NCBI GenBank assembly: GCA_016866375.1
Contig: VGMK01000039.1
Coordinates: forward strand, 1 to 13,433
Reading direction: 5' to 3'
Length of the DNA: 13,433 bases
DNA from: Bacteroidota bacterium
GTDB lineage: Bacteria > Bacteroidota > Bacteroidia > Flavobacteriales_D > Crocinitomicaceae
The notes under the pieces were generated by a model. The model had not been told where the DNA came from, did no database searches, and saw only the letters and a program-made list of their open reading frames with translations. Positions 1 through 7,716 of the stretch are shown here, piece by piece (the stretch's first letter is position 1; every line of letters starts with the position of its first letter). A program made the translations under genes and the position numbers.

Positions 1-223
1 TCCCTGTAGCTCCACCAACCAAAGCGTATGGCTTATGACCGGCACGTTGAAAATGCACCAAGGTCATAATTTGCACTAAGTGGCCAACATGTAGCGAATC
101 TGCCGTTGGATCAAAACCGATATATCCGGCACTTGCTGATTTCAAAAGGGCTTCTTCTGTGCCAGGTATGATGTCGTGAATCATGCCTCTCCATTTTAAT
201 TCGGCTATAAAATTTATTGGCAT
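1..223 (-). CDS. tyrS: Tyrosyl-tRNA synthetase, N-terminal part (cut by window edge)
   Basis: This is the first 74 codons of a class I aminoacyl-tRNA synthetase that charges tRNA-Tyr in the cytoplasm. The rest lies beyond position 1. Reading the minus strand from the ATG at 223 gives MPINFIAELKWRGMIHD, then the TyrRS hallmark YIGFDPTADSLHVGH at about residues 34-48. This contains the HIGH-like motif HVGH (45-48) and the conserved Tyr and Asp of the tyrosine pocket. The last visible residues, GGATG, match the conserved strand and turn after it. The KMSKS loop and the C-terminal RNA-binding domain are not visible. The start lies 1 bp after the stop of the upstream ABC ATPase gene, so it is probably co-transcribed with it. 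An internal Met at residue 14 is a possible but less likely start, because the residues before it also look like family sequence. Confidence 0.93.
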   Translation of the reverse strand, partial: MPINFIAELKWRGMIHDIIPGTEEALLKSASAGYIGFDPTADSLHVGHLVQIMTLVHFQRAGHKPYALVGGATG

Positions 224-224
224 G

Positions 225-1124
225 TTATTGGGTTAATTCTCGGAATACTTCCTCTAACGATTTGTTTTTCACTTGCAAGGTTAACACCAACCACCTTTTT
301 TGTTGGGCGTGAGATGCGACCGCTTTGCGCAAGTCGACATCTTCGCTCGTTTCGATTAACCAGCCGTTATTCAATTCTTTTACCTTACTAACGTGAGGGA
401 TTTTTGTTAATTCTGTTTTACTGGGTGTTTCATCATACTCCACATAAACGGTTTGTTTTGCTGCATAATCTTTCAATGCTGCAGCACTGTTGTTAGCAAC
501 TAATTTACCCTTAGAAATGATAATAATTTTATCGCAAGTGGCCTCAGCTTCTTGCATGATGTGTGTTGATAAAATAACGGTTTTTTCTTTACCCAATCGT
601 TTAATCAACGTACGAATCTCCGCAATTTGGTTGGGGTCAAGGCCAGAAGTAGGTTCATCGAGGATGAGCACGCTTGGGTTGTGTATCAGTGCTTGAGCTA
701 GTCCCACGCGTTGTTTGTATCCTTTTGACAACAGGCCAATTTTTTTATTTTGTTCAGCCTCCAACCCAACGGCTTCAATCATTTCATCTACGCGCTGGCG
801 AACGTTTTTTATTTTATAAATCTTACCAATAAACTCTAGGTATTCACGTACATACATTTCGGTATACAGTGGATTATTTTCCGGCAGATAGCCAATAACT
901 TTGCGTGTTTCTAAATTGTCCACATCCACTTTTTGACCATTGATTCGTACTTCTCCGCTGCTGGCACGAATGTATCCTACCATTATTTTCATCGTTGTTG
1001 ATTTTCCCGCTCCGTTGGGACCGAGGAACCCTAAGATTTCTCCTTTCTTCACGGTAAAAGAAATGTCGTCAACAGCCGCTTGATTTCCGAAGTATTTGCT
1101 GAGATTTAGGACTTCAATAGACAT
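225..1124 (-). CDS. gldA: GldA-like ABC transporter ATP-binding protein
   Basis: Cytoplasmic nucleotide-binding subunit of an ABC exporter, 299 residues. Visible motifs are Walker A GPNGAGKST (35-43), GYLPE at the Q-loop position (78-82), signature LSKGY (132-136), Walker B VLILDEP (152-158), D-loop SGLD (160-163) and H-loop His188. A C-terminal extension of about 90 residues follows the ATPase core. Length, the GYLPENNPLY segment and the STHIMQEAE segment match GldA, the ATPase that in Flavobacterium works with the membrane proteins GldF and GldG. GldA homologues also occur in Bacteroidota that do not glide, so motility should not be assumed. No gldF or gldG lies in this window. The gene follows the S41 peptidase gene by 33 bp and abuts tyrS by 1 bp. 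Assignment as an ABC ATPase is certain; GldA rather than another DrrA-type ATPase is likely. Confidence 0.9.
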   Translation of the reverse strand: MSIEVLNLSKYFGNQAAVDDISFTVKKGEILGFLGPNGAGKSTTMKIMVGYIRASSGEVRINGQKVDVDNLETRKVIGYLPENNPLYTEMYVREYLEFIGKIYKIKNVRQRVDEMIEAVGLEAEQNKKIGLLSKGYKQRVGLAQALIHNPSVLILDEPTSGLDPNQIAEIRTLIKRLGKEKTVILSTHIMQEAEATCDKIIIISKGKLVANNSAAALKDYAAKQTVYVEYDETPSKTELTKIPHVSKVKELNNGWLIETSEDVDLRKAVASHAQQKRWLVLTLQVKNKSLEEVFRELTQ

Positions 1125-1157
1125 GATACGAATTTATTAAGTTAGACTTGATGTCTT

Positions 1158-2792
1158 TCATGGGGCATTAAGTATTTTTTGATAAAGAGAATGGTCCATC
1201 AAAACCTCCTTCGCTTTTTGGAGTATTGGATCGTTTTTAAAAGAGTCTACCGTTCTCCCATTTTGGTAGTAATAACGCGAAACAATTTCGTTTTCTAATA
1301 TCTGACGAATTTCTTCTTGAAATTTATCCAAGTCTCGTTCTTTAGAAGGGGTTAGCTTCGTAAGCATGGCCTGATATTCTGATTCAATATCTTTAAAGTA
1401 ACCCTCTTTTTCAGCGCTTGTTTTGATTTTCTTTAATTGTTCTTCGGAGGTTGTTGTATAATCAAAGTCTTGTTTCATCACGTATTGCTTGAACGCAGTA
1501 TATTCTACGTCAGAAAGTTTAAATTTACCTGCTTTGGCTATGCTTTTATTTTGTGAAGCAAATTCTGTTGCGTAATTGAAAATCAAGTCTTTGGTAATCA
1601 TTTGAACCGAAAGCTTACTAAGTTCGGGAAGTTCCACTTTAACGTCTGGCTCTATCCCTCGACCATCTTTAACAACTCTACCATTTTTTGTTTTAAATGT
1701 TTTGAGAAGCGAGTCTGCAATTTCTTTTGGGTTACTTCCTGTCTCCTTGTCATAATACTCGAGGCGTTGAACACATCTACCCGAAGGCGTGTAATATTTT
1801 GCAATGGTAACCTTCAATTTAGAGCCATATTTAAGATCATACGTGCGTTGCACAAGTCCTTTACCAAAACTTGTTTCCCCAACAATTACTGCACGGTCCA
1901 TGTCTTGTAAACTGCCAGCGACAATTTCACTCGCCGATGCGGAGCCGGCATCGATAAGAACAGTAAGAGGTATGTTCGGTGCAACCGGATCTGTTAGGGT
2001 ATTATATATGCGGTTTTCATCCTTAATACGGCCTTTTGTCGTGACAACCACTTGGTTTTTGGGCACAAAGAAGTTAACAATCTTAGCGGCCTCAATGAGC
2101 AGCCCTCCGCCATTTCCTCGCAAATCAAGCACCAGTTCTTCCATTCCGTCAGACTCCAACTTTTGCATAGCGCTATAGACATCTGCAGAAGCTGTTTGTG
2201 TAAAACCATTTAGTTTGATGTAGCCAATTTTCTTATCCAACATACCAAAATAAGGGACATCGGGAAGTTTTATTTCGTCTCTTGTTATGGAAATAGTTTT
2301 CACACCTTCTCCAAAACGTTCAATTTCTACCGCAATGGTAGTTCCCTTTGGACCTTTTAGCGCACTAGAAACATCGTCCGATGGTTTTTTTGCCATAGAT
2401 TTTCCGTCAATTGAAAGTATTTTATCTCCTGCACGCAGTCCATTTTTTTGTGCTGGATTCCCTTCGTACGGCTCAGCAATATATGTGTAGTCACCAATTT
2501 GCCGAATGAGCGCTCCGATGCCCCCGTATTGACCGGTAGTTAGCAACCGGTAATCCTCAATATTTGACTCGTGATAGTATATGGTATAAGGGTCCAGCTC
2601 TTTCAACATTGCGTCAATTGCTCTTTTTGAAAGCGTTGCTGGTTGGGGTTCATCCACGAAATACAAGTCCAGGTGTTCATATACTTGGGACATAATTTCT
2701 AAGTTTTTTAGTACTTCGAAGCCCGAGGATTGTGCAGTTGAAATTAAGGGACTAAATCCAAAAATTAAGGCAAAAAGAATGTGTTTAGTCAT
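1158..2792 (-). CDS. S41 family carboxy-terminal processing peptidase (CtpA/Prc-like)
   Basis: Exported serine protease of 544 residues. An N-terminal signal peptide (about 1-20, ending ISTA before QSS) directs it to the periplasm. A short helical region and the DPYTIYY segment (68-74) precede a PDZ domain (about 84-170), which in this family binds substrate C-termini. The catalytic domain follows. It has LDLRGNGGG (222-230), the nucleophile motif GSASASE with probable Ser286, and Lys311 in FGKG. The Ser-Lys spacing of 25 agrees with the Ser/Lys dyad of Prc and D1 processing protease. A lysine-rich helical C-terminal tail of roughly 150 residues follows. The family cleaves exported proteins near their C-termini; the substrate here is unknown. 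The start codon overlaps the end of rnpA by 8 bp, which suggests translational coupling. I recall rnpA beside an S41 peptidase in other Flavobacteriia, but cannot verify that here. Confidence 0.93.
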   Translation of the reverse strand: MTKHILFALIFGFSPLISTAQSSGFEVLKNLEIMSQVYEHLDLYFVDEPQPATLSKRAIDAMLKELDPYTIYYHESNIEDYRLLTTGQYGGIGALIRQIGDYTYIAEPYEGNPAQKNGLRAGDKILSIDGKSMAKKPSDDVSSALKGPKGTTIAVEIERFGEGVKTISITRDEIKLPDVPYFGMLDKKIGYIKLNGFTQTASADVYSAMQKLESDGMEELVLDLRGNGGGLLIEAAKIVNFFVPKNQVVVTTKGRIKDENRIYNTLTDPVAPNIPLTVLIDAGSASASEIVAGSLQDMDRAVIVGETSFGKGLVQRTYDLKYGSKLKVTIAKYYTPSGRCVQRLEYYDKETGSNPKEIADSLLKTFKTKNGRVVKDGRGIEPDVKVELPELSKLSVQMITKDLIFNYATEFASQNKSIAKAGKFKLSDVEYTAFKQYVMKQDFDYTTTSEEQLKKIKTSAEKEGYFKDIESEYQAMLTKLTPSKERDLDKFQEEIRQILENEIVSRYYYQNGRTVDSFKNDPILQKAKEVLMDHSLYQKILNAP

Positions 2793-3153
2793 GTGTTAAT
2801 TTATTTGCGAACAGCGAAAGAGCTTTAACCAATTTCTGTTCCAATTGTTTAAAGGGTAGGCGCTGTTGTTGTTGATATAAAATTCCAATATGCAACCCAG
2901 TATTTTCTCGTGTAAAAATAGCTTTATTTTTTCTTACAATTTCACGCATGCAGCGTTTTAGGTAATTTCGGTCATGAGCTGAGCGAACCAGCTTTTTAGG
3001 GACAACAAACAAAAACTTTTGTTGTGGACTAGTTTCTATCCTTCGAAAAATAAGTTTAATAGGGAAAAATTTTACAGCCTCTCCTTGATTGAACAGTACA
3101 TCTAAAGTTGTCTTTCCCTGCAGTTTATATTCCTTTCCGAAGGTTTGGTCCAT
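2785..3153 (-). CDS. rnpA: Ribonuclease P protein component
   Basis: Small basic protein subunit of RNase P, which binds the catalytic RNA and pre-tRNA leaders during 5' maturation of tRNAs. With the start at 3153 it has 122 residues, typical of RnpA. The family signature is visible as RNYLKRCMRE (62-71), with a preceding VPKK (51-54) and many Lys/Arg residues on the predicted helix. The open frame runs upstream to an ATG at 3222. I chose 3153 because the extra 23 residues would overlap the upstream gene by 68 bp, the sequence MDQTFGKEYKLQ is a normal RnpA N-terminus, and this ATG lies 1 bp after the stop at 3155. That is the same arrangement as gldA/tyrS. The 3' end overlaps the S41 peptidase start by 8 bp. 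rpmH and dnaA, neighbours in many bacteria, are absent. Confidence 0.9.
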   Translation of the reverse strand: MDQTFGKEYKLQGKTTLDVLFNQGEAVKFFPIKLIFRRIETSPQQKFLFVVPKKLVRSAHDRNYLKRCMREIVRKNKAIFTRENTGLHIGILYQQQQRLPFKQLEQKLVKALSLFANKLTHD

Positions 3154-3154
3154 G

Positions 3155-3811
3155 CTAATCGGGAATTTCTTCGAAATCATCAAAATCGTCTTTTTTACTT
3201 GTTGACGTTCGTCTACCCACAAACGTTTGGAAGTCTACAAGGGGTTTTCTAAAAATCAAATAAAAAAAAGCATTTATCATTCTAATGATCATACTTAACA
3301 AAAAGAAGGCCCCTATTATTTTAAAAATAAATCCAATGATAATTGTTTCTTCAATGTCGATAATACTCTCTCTGAACCAAATGGCGATATTATTTTCTGC
3401 ATATTGTGGGGCGGCTAATAGAACAAAAAAGAGAGCAACAGCAAAAGTAATGATGCCAATTTCATAATTCTGGTTAAAGTTAAAACCTAGATCAAAGCCC
3501 CTTCCTCCAAATTGATTTAATATACTTGCTTGACGCTGTTTTTGTTGAAGTTTTCCTAAAAAATACACTACGAGTATTGTTGCACTTGGTAATACACCTA
3601 AGATATTTATCGTATTATTTTTTTCCAAGGCAAACATAAAAGTAACGTTAACTAAAAACAAGTATTTTACCGCTTTAATCAGGTATATTTCAGGCAGGGA
3701 GCGTTTTCGCCCGGCCATTAGTAGCGCAAGACCCAAGTCTATAAAGAACCAAATGAAACTGTAGATTGCGAAAAGAACGCCTAGTTGGAAAATAAGTCGA
3801 ATAAGGTCCAT
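3155..3811 (-). CDS. Unknown multi-pass membrane protein upstream of rnpA
   Basis: I do not recognise a family for this 218-residue protein. It has several hydrophobic stretches, about residues 6-33, 43-61, 68-86, 118-136 and 155-188, consistent with four to five membrane segments. A hydrophilic Gln/Lys/Asn-rich loop (about 87-116) contains FGGRGFDLGFNFNQNYE. After the last membrane segment there is a short basic stretch (FVGRRTSTSKK), then a strongly acidic end, DDFDDFEEIPD. There is no cleavable signal peptide; the first segment probably acts as the anchor. The stop lies 1 bp before the rnpA start, so the two are almost surely on one transcript and possibly coupled. It is not recognisable as YidD or YidC, which flank rnpA in many bacteria. 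No function is assigned. Confidence 0.85.
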   Translation of the reverse strand: MDLIRLIFQLGVLFAIYSFIWFFIDLGLALLMAGRKRSLPEIYLIKAVKYLFLVNVTFMFALEKNNTINILGVLPSATILVVYFLGKLQQKQRQASILNQFGGRGFDLGFNFNQNYEIGIITFAVALFFVLLAAPQYAENNIAIWFRESIIDIEETIIIGFIFKIIGAFFLLSMIIRMINAFFYLIFRKPLVDFQTFVGRRTSTSKKDDFDDFEEIPD

Positions 3812-3903
3812 TGTGAATAGTTAGATGGGCAAATAAATTTAACTTTCGAATACAAATTTTGTTTTTCTCTATTGATTTTTAATTTTTTAATGTTGAAAAC
3901 CTT
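3812..3903 (-). promoter_or_regulatory. AT-rich 92-bp gap with weak promoter-like boxes
   Basis: This is the only sizeable gap in the minus-strand run between ribF and tyrS, so an internal promoter for the membrane protein-rnpA-peptidase-gldA-tyrS set is plausible. On the minus strand a TTTG (3856-3853) lies upstream of a TAAATTTATTTG stretch (3841-3830), which partly resembles the Bacteroidota -33/-7 pattern. Neither the spacing nor the -7 box is a perfect match. I see no clear terminator hairpin for the LRR gene. Confidence 0.25.
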
Positions 3904-4479
3904 TTAATCCATGCACTTGCAGGGGGGGTCGATTGCAATTTTTGATTGCGGAAATTTTGTCAGAATTTCCTTGTGTAATTTGGTTCCATACATGGTTCCG
4001 CGAATATCTATTTCTTTGAGTTGGCTCAGTTTGTAAAACCCAACACCGAAAGTGCTTATTTCATTATTGTAAAGGTCTAATTTTTTTAAGTTTTCAAGAT
4101 TTTCCAATTGATCTGGCAGTGAATTGATTCTGTTTGAAGCCGCAAGTAATTCTTCTAAGAAGAGTAATTTCGTTATAGATATGGGCAGAAATTGCAATTT
4201 GTTATGGCTAATATTGAGTACTTTTAGTTTGGAAAAGATTTGAAAATCCAGAGGAATATCTATGAGTTTGTTTTTTGATAGATCAAGGCCTTTTAGTTCT
4301 GTAAAACGATATATATCAGGGGGTATAGAATCCAGTCTTTGTTTCGATAACGATAAATAAAAAACAGTATCTGGATTGGCTTGCGACAACTCGAATAAGC
4401 GGTAATAACGAGGAGCTTTTTTCTGAGAAAAGCACCAAAAATTAATGAGACCGAAGTAAAGTACGAGCAACACTTTCAT
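3904..4479 (-). CDS. Exported leucine-rich-repeat protein
   Basis: A 191-residue protein with an N-terminal hydrophobic signal sequence (about 1-18, MKVLLVLYFGLINFWCFSQ) and five leucine-rich repeats of exactly 23 residues. The repeats begin at residues 42, 65, 88, 111 and 134, and a partial sixth begins at 157. The typical unit reads LDLSKNKLIDIPLDFQ, with LxxLxLxxNxLxxIP spacing, which forms a curved solenoid used for protein binding. The mature protein ends in CKCMD. It is probably periplasmic or surface-exposed. The signal sequence lacks a convincing lipobox, because the residues before Cys17 are INFW. The start overlaps the end of ribF by 38 bp; no other in-frame Met is available before residue 163, so the overlap seems real. 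The binding partner is unknown. The gene contains a 7-C coding-strand run at 3928-3922. Confidence 0.87.
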   Translation of the reverse strand: MKVLLVLYFGLINFWCFSQKKAPRYYRLFELSQANPDTVFYLSLSKQRLDSIPPDIYRFTELKGLDLSKNKLIDIPLDFQIFSKLKVLNISHNKLQFLPISITKLLFLEELLAASNRINSLPDQLENLENLKKLDLYNNEISTFGVGFYKLSQLKEIDIRGTMYGTKLHKEILTKFPQSKIAIDPPCKCMD

Positions 4480-5380
4480 CTTGTAGAATTTGATTTTTTA
4501 ACTCACGAACAGAGTCGAATTTCTTTTCGTCGCGCAAGCGATGTTCAAATGAAACGCAAATAGATTTCCCGTACAAATCTCCGGAAAAATTTAACAAATG
4601 GACCTCCAATATGGGTTGGGTTTCAATGTTTTTCACAGTTGGACTTAACCCGAGATTGAATATTGCATCATGTTTTTGGTTATCAAAAGTAGCTTTTCCG
4701 GCATAAACACCATTTTTTGGCAGTAGTTTATGAGGGTCTATATGACTAATATTTGCTGTAGGAAAGTCAATCGTTCTTCCCAATTTTATTCCATCCTCGA
4801 CAACACCGGAAACACAATAAATACTGTTAAGAAGCTCGTTGGCGTGTATAATATCACCTGAAGTGAGGGCATTACGGATTTTTGTTGAACTTACGTTTAT
4901 TGTATTTATTTCGACAGCAGAAATTTCTGTGAGTAGAAAACTGCCTTTTGCAGAAAAATTTTTAAGCAAAGCTACGTCTCCCTCACGCGCATTGCCAAAT
5001 CGATGGTCGTATCCAATAAATAAATGGTGTGCTTTTATTGTTTTTATGAGCACATTTTCCACAAAGAGATTCGCGGACAAACATGAAAAGGCTTTGTCAA
5101 AAGGTTGTATAATTACATTTTTCATTCCAACCTCTGCCAATTTTTCAAGTTTTTCTTCCAAAGTTTGGATGAGCTTGGGGCTTTCTCCTGCATCATTTAT
5201 AATCCAACGAGGGTGTGGATGAAAGACAAGCAAGGTACTTTCTCCTTTAACCTTATTTGCCTCCGTATTCATTTGCCGAATTATATGTTGATGTCCAACA
5301 TGCACCCCATCAAATGTTCCAATCGTTAAAATAGGATTCTTAACACCTTTAAAATTCTCAAAACCTTCAAATACTCGCAT
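4442..5380 (-). CDS. ribF: Bifunctional riboflavin kinase / FAD synthetase
   Basis: Cytoplasmic 312-residue enzyme that phosphorylates riboflavin to FMN and adenylates FMN to FAD. The N-terminal nucleotidyltransferase domain shows TIGTFDGVHVGH (19-30), with the HxGH-type motif HVGH at 27-30, and SSTKIR (164-169). The C-terminal riboflavin kinase domain shows GRTIDFPTAN (201-210), GVYAG (224-228) and Glu259 in LEVHLL, followed by GDLYGK. Length and domain order are those of the family. The start at 5380 is supported by the standard RibF opening MRVFEGFENF. The promoter region is shared with the divergent S46 peptidase gene. It leads the minus-strand run, and its end overlaps the LRR gene out of frame. 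The product would supply FMN to flavoproteins such as the NMO-like enzyme in this window, though no regulatory link is visible. Confidence 0.96.
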   Translation of the reverse strand: MRVFEGFENFKGVKNPILTIGTFDGVHVGHQHIIRQMNTEANKVKGESTLLVFHPHPRWIINDAGESPKLIQTLEEKLEKLAEVGMKNVIIQPFDKAFSCLSANLFVENVLIKTIKAHHLFIGYDHRFGNAREGDVALLKNFSAKGSFLLTEISAVEINTINVSSTKIRNALTSGDIIHANELLNSIYCVSGVVEDGIKLGRTIDFPTANISHIDPHKLLPKNGVYAGKATFDNQKHDAIFNLGLSPTVKNIETQPILEVHLLNFSGDLYGKSICVSFEHRLRDEKKFDSVRELKNQILQDESVARTLLRSH

Positions 5381-5386
5381 TTACCG

Positions 5387-5394
5387 CAAAGTTA
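5387..5394 (-). promoter_or_regulatory. Candidate -7 promoter box for ribF
   Basis: The minus strand reads TAACTTTG, an exact match to the Bacteroidota primary-sigma -7 consensus TAnnTTTG. It ends only 6 bp before the ribF ATG, so transcription would start at or next to the start codon and the mRNA would be leaderless or nearly so. The nearest upstream TTG (5422-5420) is about 25 bp away, longer than the usual spacing, which lowers confidence. Confidence 0.35.
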
Positions 5395-5431
5395 ACATTT
5401 CTTTCTCCTTTTTTTAATTCAATTTTGTGAC

Positions 5432-5439
5432 TAAATTTG
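5432..5439 (+). promoter_or_regulatory. Candidate -7 promoter box for the S46 peptidase gene
   Basis: The plus strand reads TAAATTTG, an exact TAnnTTTG match, 49 bp before the ATG at 5489. This would give a leader of about 40 nt containing a 6-C run (5445-5450). No good -33 TTTG is present at the normal distance, because the upstream stretch is mostly T. The call rests on one box plus position in the divergent intergenic region. Confidence 0.35.
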
Positions 5440-5488
5440 ACAAGCCCCCCGCCACTAAGGGAAGTTTGATAAACTTTACATTTAAGTT

Positions 5489-7660
5489 ATGAAAAAAACG
5501 CATCGTCTCAATCAAAAGTTGGTATTCGCTTTTTTAATTTTAATAAAAGCCCTGAATTTAAGAGCAGATGAAGGGATGCTCATCCCGTCGTTAATTGCGG
5601 CTTTTGAATCCGATATGAAGGCAAAAGGAATGAAGCTCACCGCAGAGGACATTTACTCTATAAACAAGGCGAGTTTGAAAGACGCCATTTTTCAATTTGG
5701 AGGAGGTTGTACCGCTGAACTTGTTTCGTCGAAAGGACTCCTTTTAACAAATCATCATTGTGGTTATTCGCAAATTCAATCGCATTCGTCTCTTGAAAAA
5801 GATTACCTAAAAAATGGATTTTGGGCAAAAACTCTGACTGAGGAACTTCCCAATCCTGGTTTAATTGCGGTGCGAATTGTACGAATTGAGGATGTAACAG
5901 CCCTTGTTCTGAATGGCGCGTCTTCTAAAGATGATAAATCTACAATTCAAAGTAATATCCAGAAAATCATCTCGGAAGTAGTTGCAAATTCTGGTTACGA
6001 GGCAGAAGTTAAAGCTTTTAATTACGGAAATGACTACTACATGATGGTAAAAGAAATATTTACTGACATTCGTTTCGTGGGAACTCCTCCAAATTCAATT
6101 GGAAAGTTTGGTGGTGACACCGATAACTGGGTTTGGCCTCGTCATACGGGCGACTTTTCGGTTTTTCGTATCTACGCCGGGAAGGATAATAAACCTGCTG
6201 CCTATTCAAAAGAAAACGTTCCTTACACCCCAATTAGGTATTTAAATATTTCATTTCGCGATAGAAAGGAAGGAGATTTTACCATGGTTTATGGATTTCC
6301 AGGTCAAACAGAACAACATGTGGTGTCGTCGTATTTGAAATTTATCATTGAAAAAGAACGACCAGCCAGAATTCACATGAGAGATTTGTCATTGGGAGTT
6401 ATTGATGCTGCAATGAAAGCATCTGACCTAACTAGAATTCAGTATGCCGCTAAACAGGCATCCATTGCGAATGCATGGAAAAAATGGATAGGGCAAATAG
6501 ATGGTTTAAGAACCCAAGACGCAGTTATGTTAAAACAAAATAAAGAATCAGAATATACTAAACTAGCTAATTCTAAAGAAGAATGGAAGAAATATGCTTC
6601 TGTCGTGTATGAAATGAACGCCTTGGTAGAACGCGACATCAACTGGGAGTTTAAATATGCCATGGGGGTTGAATATTTTTCGTACGGTCCTGAATATTTT
6701 AAATTAGCAAGAGCTGTAAATGATTTAGTTTCGAATTATCAGAAATACAAAACAAGCGGCGAATTGAATACCGTCTTGGAACGATTAAAAGTAGGAGCGG
6801 ATGGATTTTTTAAAAATTATGATGCTTCAGTGGACAAAGAAATTTTCAATAAACTGACAAAAGAATATTTTAGTAACACAGACCAATGGGAAGGGATTAA
6901 GAAAGAGCTTATGTATTCAACAACTCCTGATTGGTGCGATAATTACATCAAGTCAATCTCTGACCGGATCTACACAAAATCGGTGTTAACAGACAAGGAG
7001 CGCTACTTAAATTTTCTACAAAATTTCAATGATAAAAGCATTAAAAAACTTGACAAAGACGTAGGATTACAACACTACACAGCCCACATTACTCCTTTCA
7101 GAAATTATGTAATTCCTGCTTATCAAAATTTTTCGAATAACATGAGCACATTGCTTCAAACATACGTGGAAGGGAAAAAAATAATGTCCCCAAATGCAAA
7201 ACATTGGCCGGATGCAAATAGTACATTACGCATAACTTATGGTAAACTGGAAGGATCAACCCCAACGGATGGAATGAAATACACAGAACACACCACTCTT
7301 GAGGGGATGATTGCAAAATACCACAGCGGGAATGCAGATTTTGAATTGCAACCCCGCATGCTAGAGTTATTCAAGCAGAAAAATTATGGAAATTATGCTC
7401 AAAATGGACAGCTTTGGGTTTGTTTTACAGGATCTAATCATACTACTGGCGGAAATTCAGGGTCCCCAGTTTTGGATGAAAATGGCAATTTAATGGGATT
7501 AAACTTTGATAGAACCTGGGAAAGCACAATGAGTGATTATTTATTTGATTCGGCTCGCTGCAGAAATGTGGTTGTGGATATCCGATACGTTTTGTGGGTT
7601 ATGGACATTTATTCAGGAGCAAGGCATTTAGTTGATGAGATGGTTTTGGTTAAAGAATAG
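5489..7660 (+). CDS. S46 family dipeptidyl peptidase, DPP11-type (Asp/Glu-specific predicted)
   Basis: Exported serine exopeptidase of 723 residues that releases dipeptides from peptide N-termini in the periplasm, feeding amino-acid-using metabolism. A signal peptide occupies about residues 1-26 (cleavage near LRA/DEG). The S46 catalytic elements are visible. His90 lies in LLTNHHCGY, probable Asp222 in WPRHTGDFS, and Ser657 in TGGNSGSPV. The insert between Asp and Ser is the mostly helical domain that caps the active site in this family. Position Ser+18 is Arg675 in LNFDR. In Porphyromonas gingivalis, Ser655 and Arg673 have the same spacing, and this Arg distinguishes DPP11 (acidic P1) from DPP7 (Gly, hydrophobic P1). 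Length is close to the roughly 720 residues of those enzymes. It stands as a single gene with its own upstream region. Family certain; specificity inferred from one residue. Confidence 0.95.
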   Translation: MKKTHRLNQKLVFAFLILIKALNLRADEGMLIPSLIAAFESDMKAKGMKLTAEDIYSINKASLKDAIFQFGGGCTAELVSSKGLLLTNHHCGYSQIQSHSSLEKDYLKNGFWAKTLTEELPNPGLIAVRIVRIEDVTALVLNGASSKDDKSTIQSNIQKIISEVVANSGYEAEVKAFNYGNDYYMMVKEIFTDIRFVGTPPNSIGKFGGDTDNWVWPRHTGDFSVFRIYAGKDNKPAAYSKENVPYTPIRYLNISFRDRKEGDFTMVYGFPGQTEQHVVSSYLKFIIEKERPARIHMRDLSLGVIDAAMKASDLTRIQYAAKQASIANAWKKWIGQIDGLRTQDAVMLKQNKESEYTKLANSKEEWKKYASVVYEMNALVERDINWEFKYAMGVEYFSYGPEYFKLARAVNDLVSNYQKYKTSGELNTVLERLKVGADGFFKNYDASVDKEIFNKLTKEYFSNTDQWEGIKKELMYSTTPDWCDNYIKSISDRIYTKSVLTDKERYLNFLQNFNDKSIKKLDKDVGLQHYTAHITPFRNYVIPAYQNFSNNMSTLLQTYVEGKKIMSPNAKHWPDANSTLRITYGKLEGSTPTDGMKYTEHTTLEGMIAKYHSGNADFELQPRMLELFKQKNYGNYAQNGQLWVCFTGSNHTTGGNSGSPVLDENGNLMGLNFDRTWESTMSDYLFDSARCRNVVVDIRYVLWVMDIYSGARHLVDEMVLVKE

Positions 7661-7716
7661 CAAAGAACATTTAATTAGGTGATGAAATGGACCTTAAATT
7701 TACGGTAACAGCTATT

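Noticed and set aside
1804..2178. A 124-codon open frame on the plus strand opposite the S41 peptidase
   Set aside because: It is antisense to the catalytic domain with clear family motifs, and the translated product looks non-natural.
3154..3222. A 23-residue N-terminal extension of rnpA from the ATG at 3222
   Set aside because: It would overlap the membrane protein gene by 68 bp, its sequence is unlike RnpA, and the ATG at 3153 directly follows the upstream stop.
4420..4479. LRR protein as a lipoprotein
   Set aside because: The residues before Cys17 (INFW) do not fit a lipobox, so an ordinary signal peptide is more likely.
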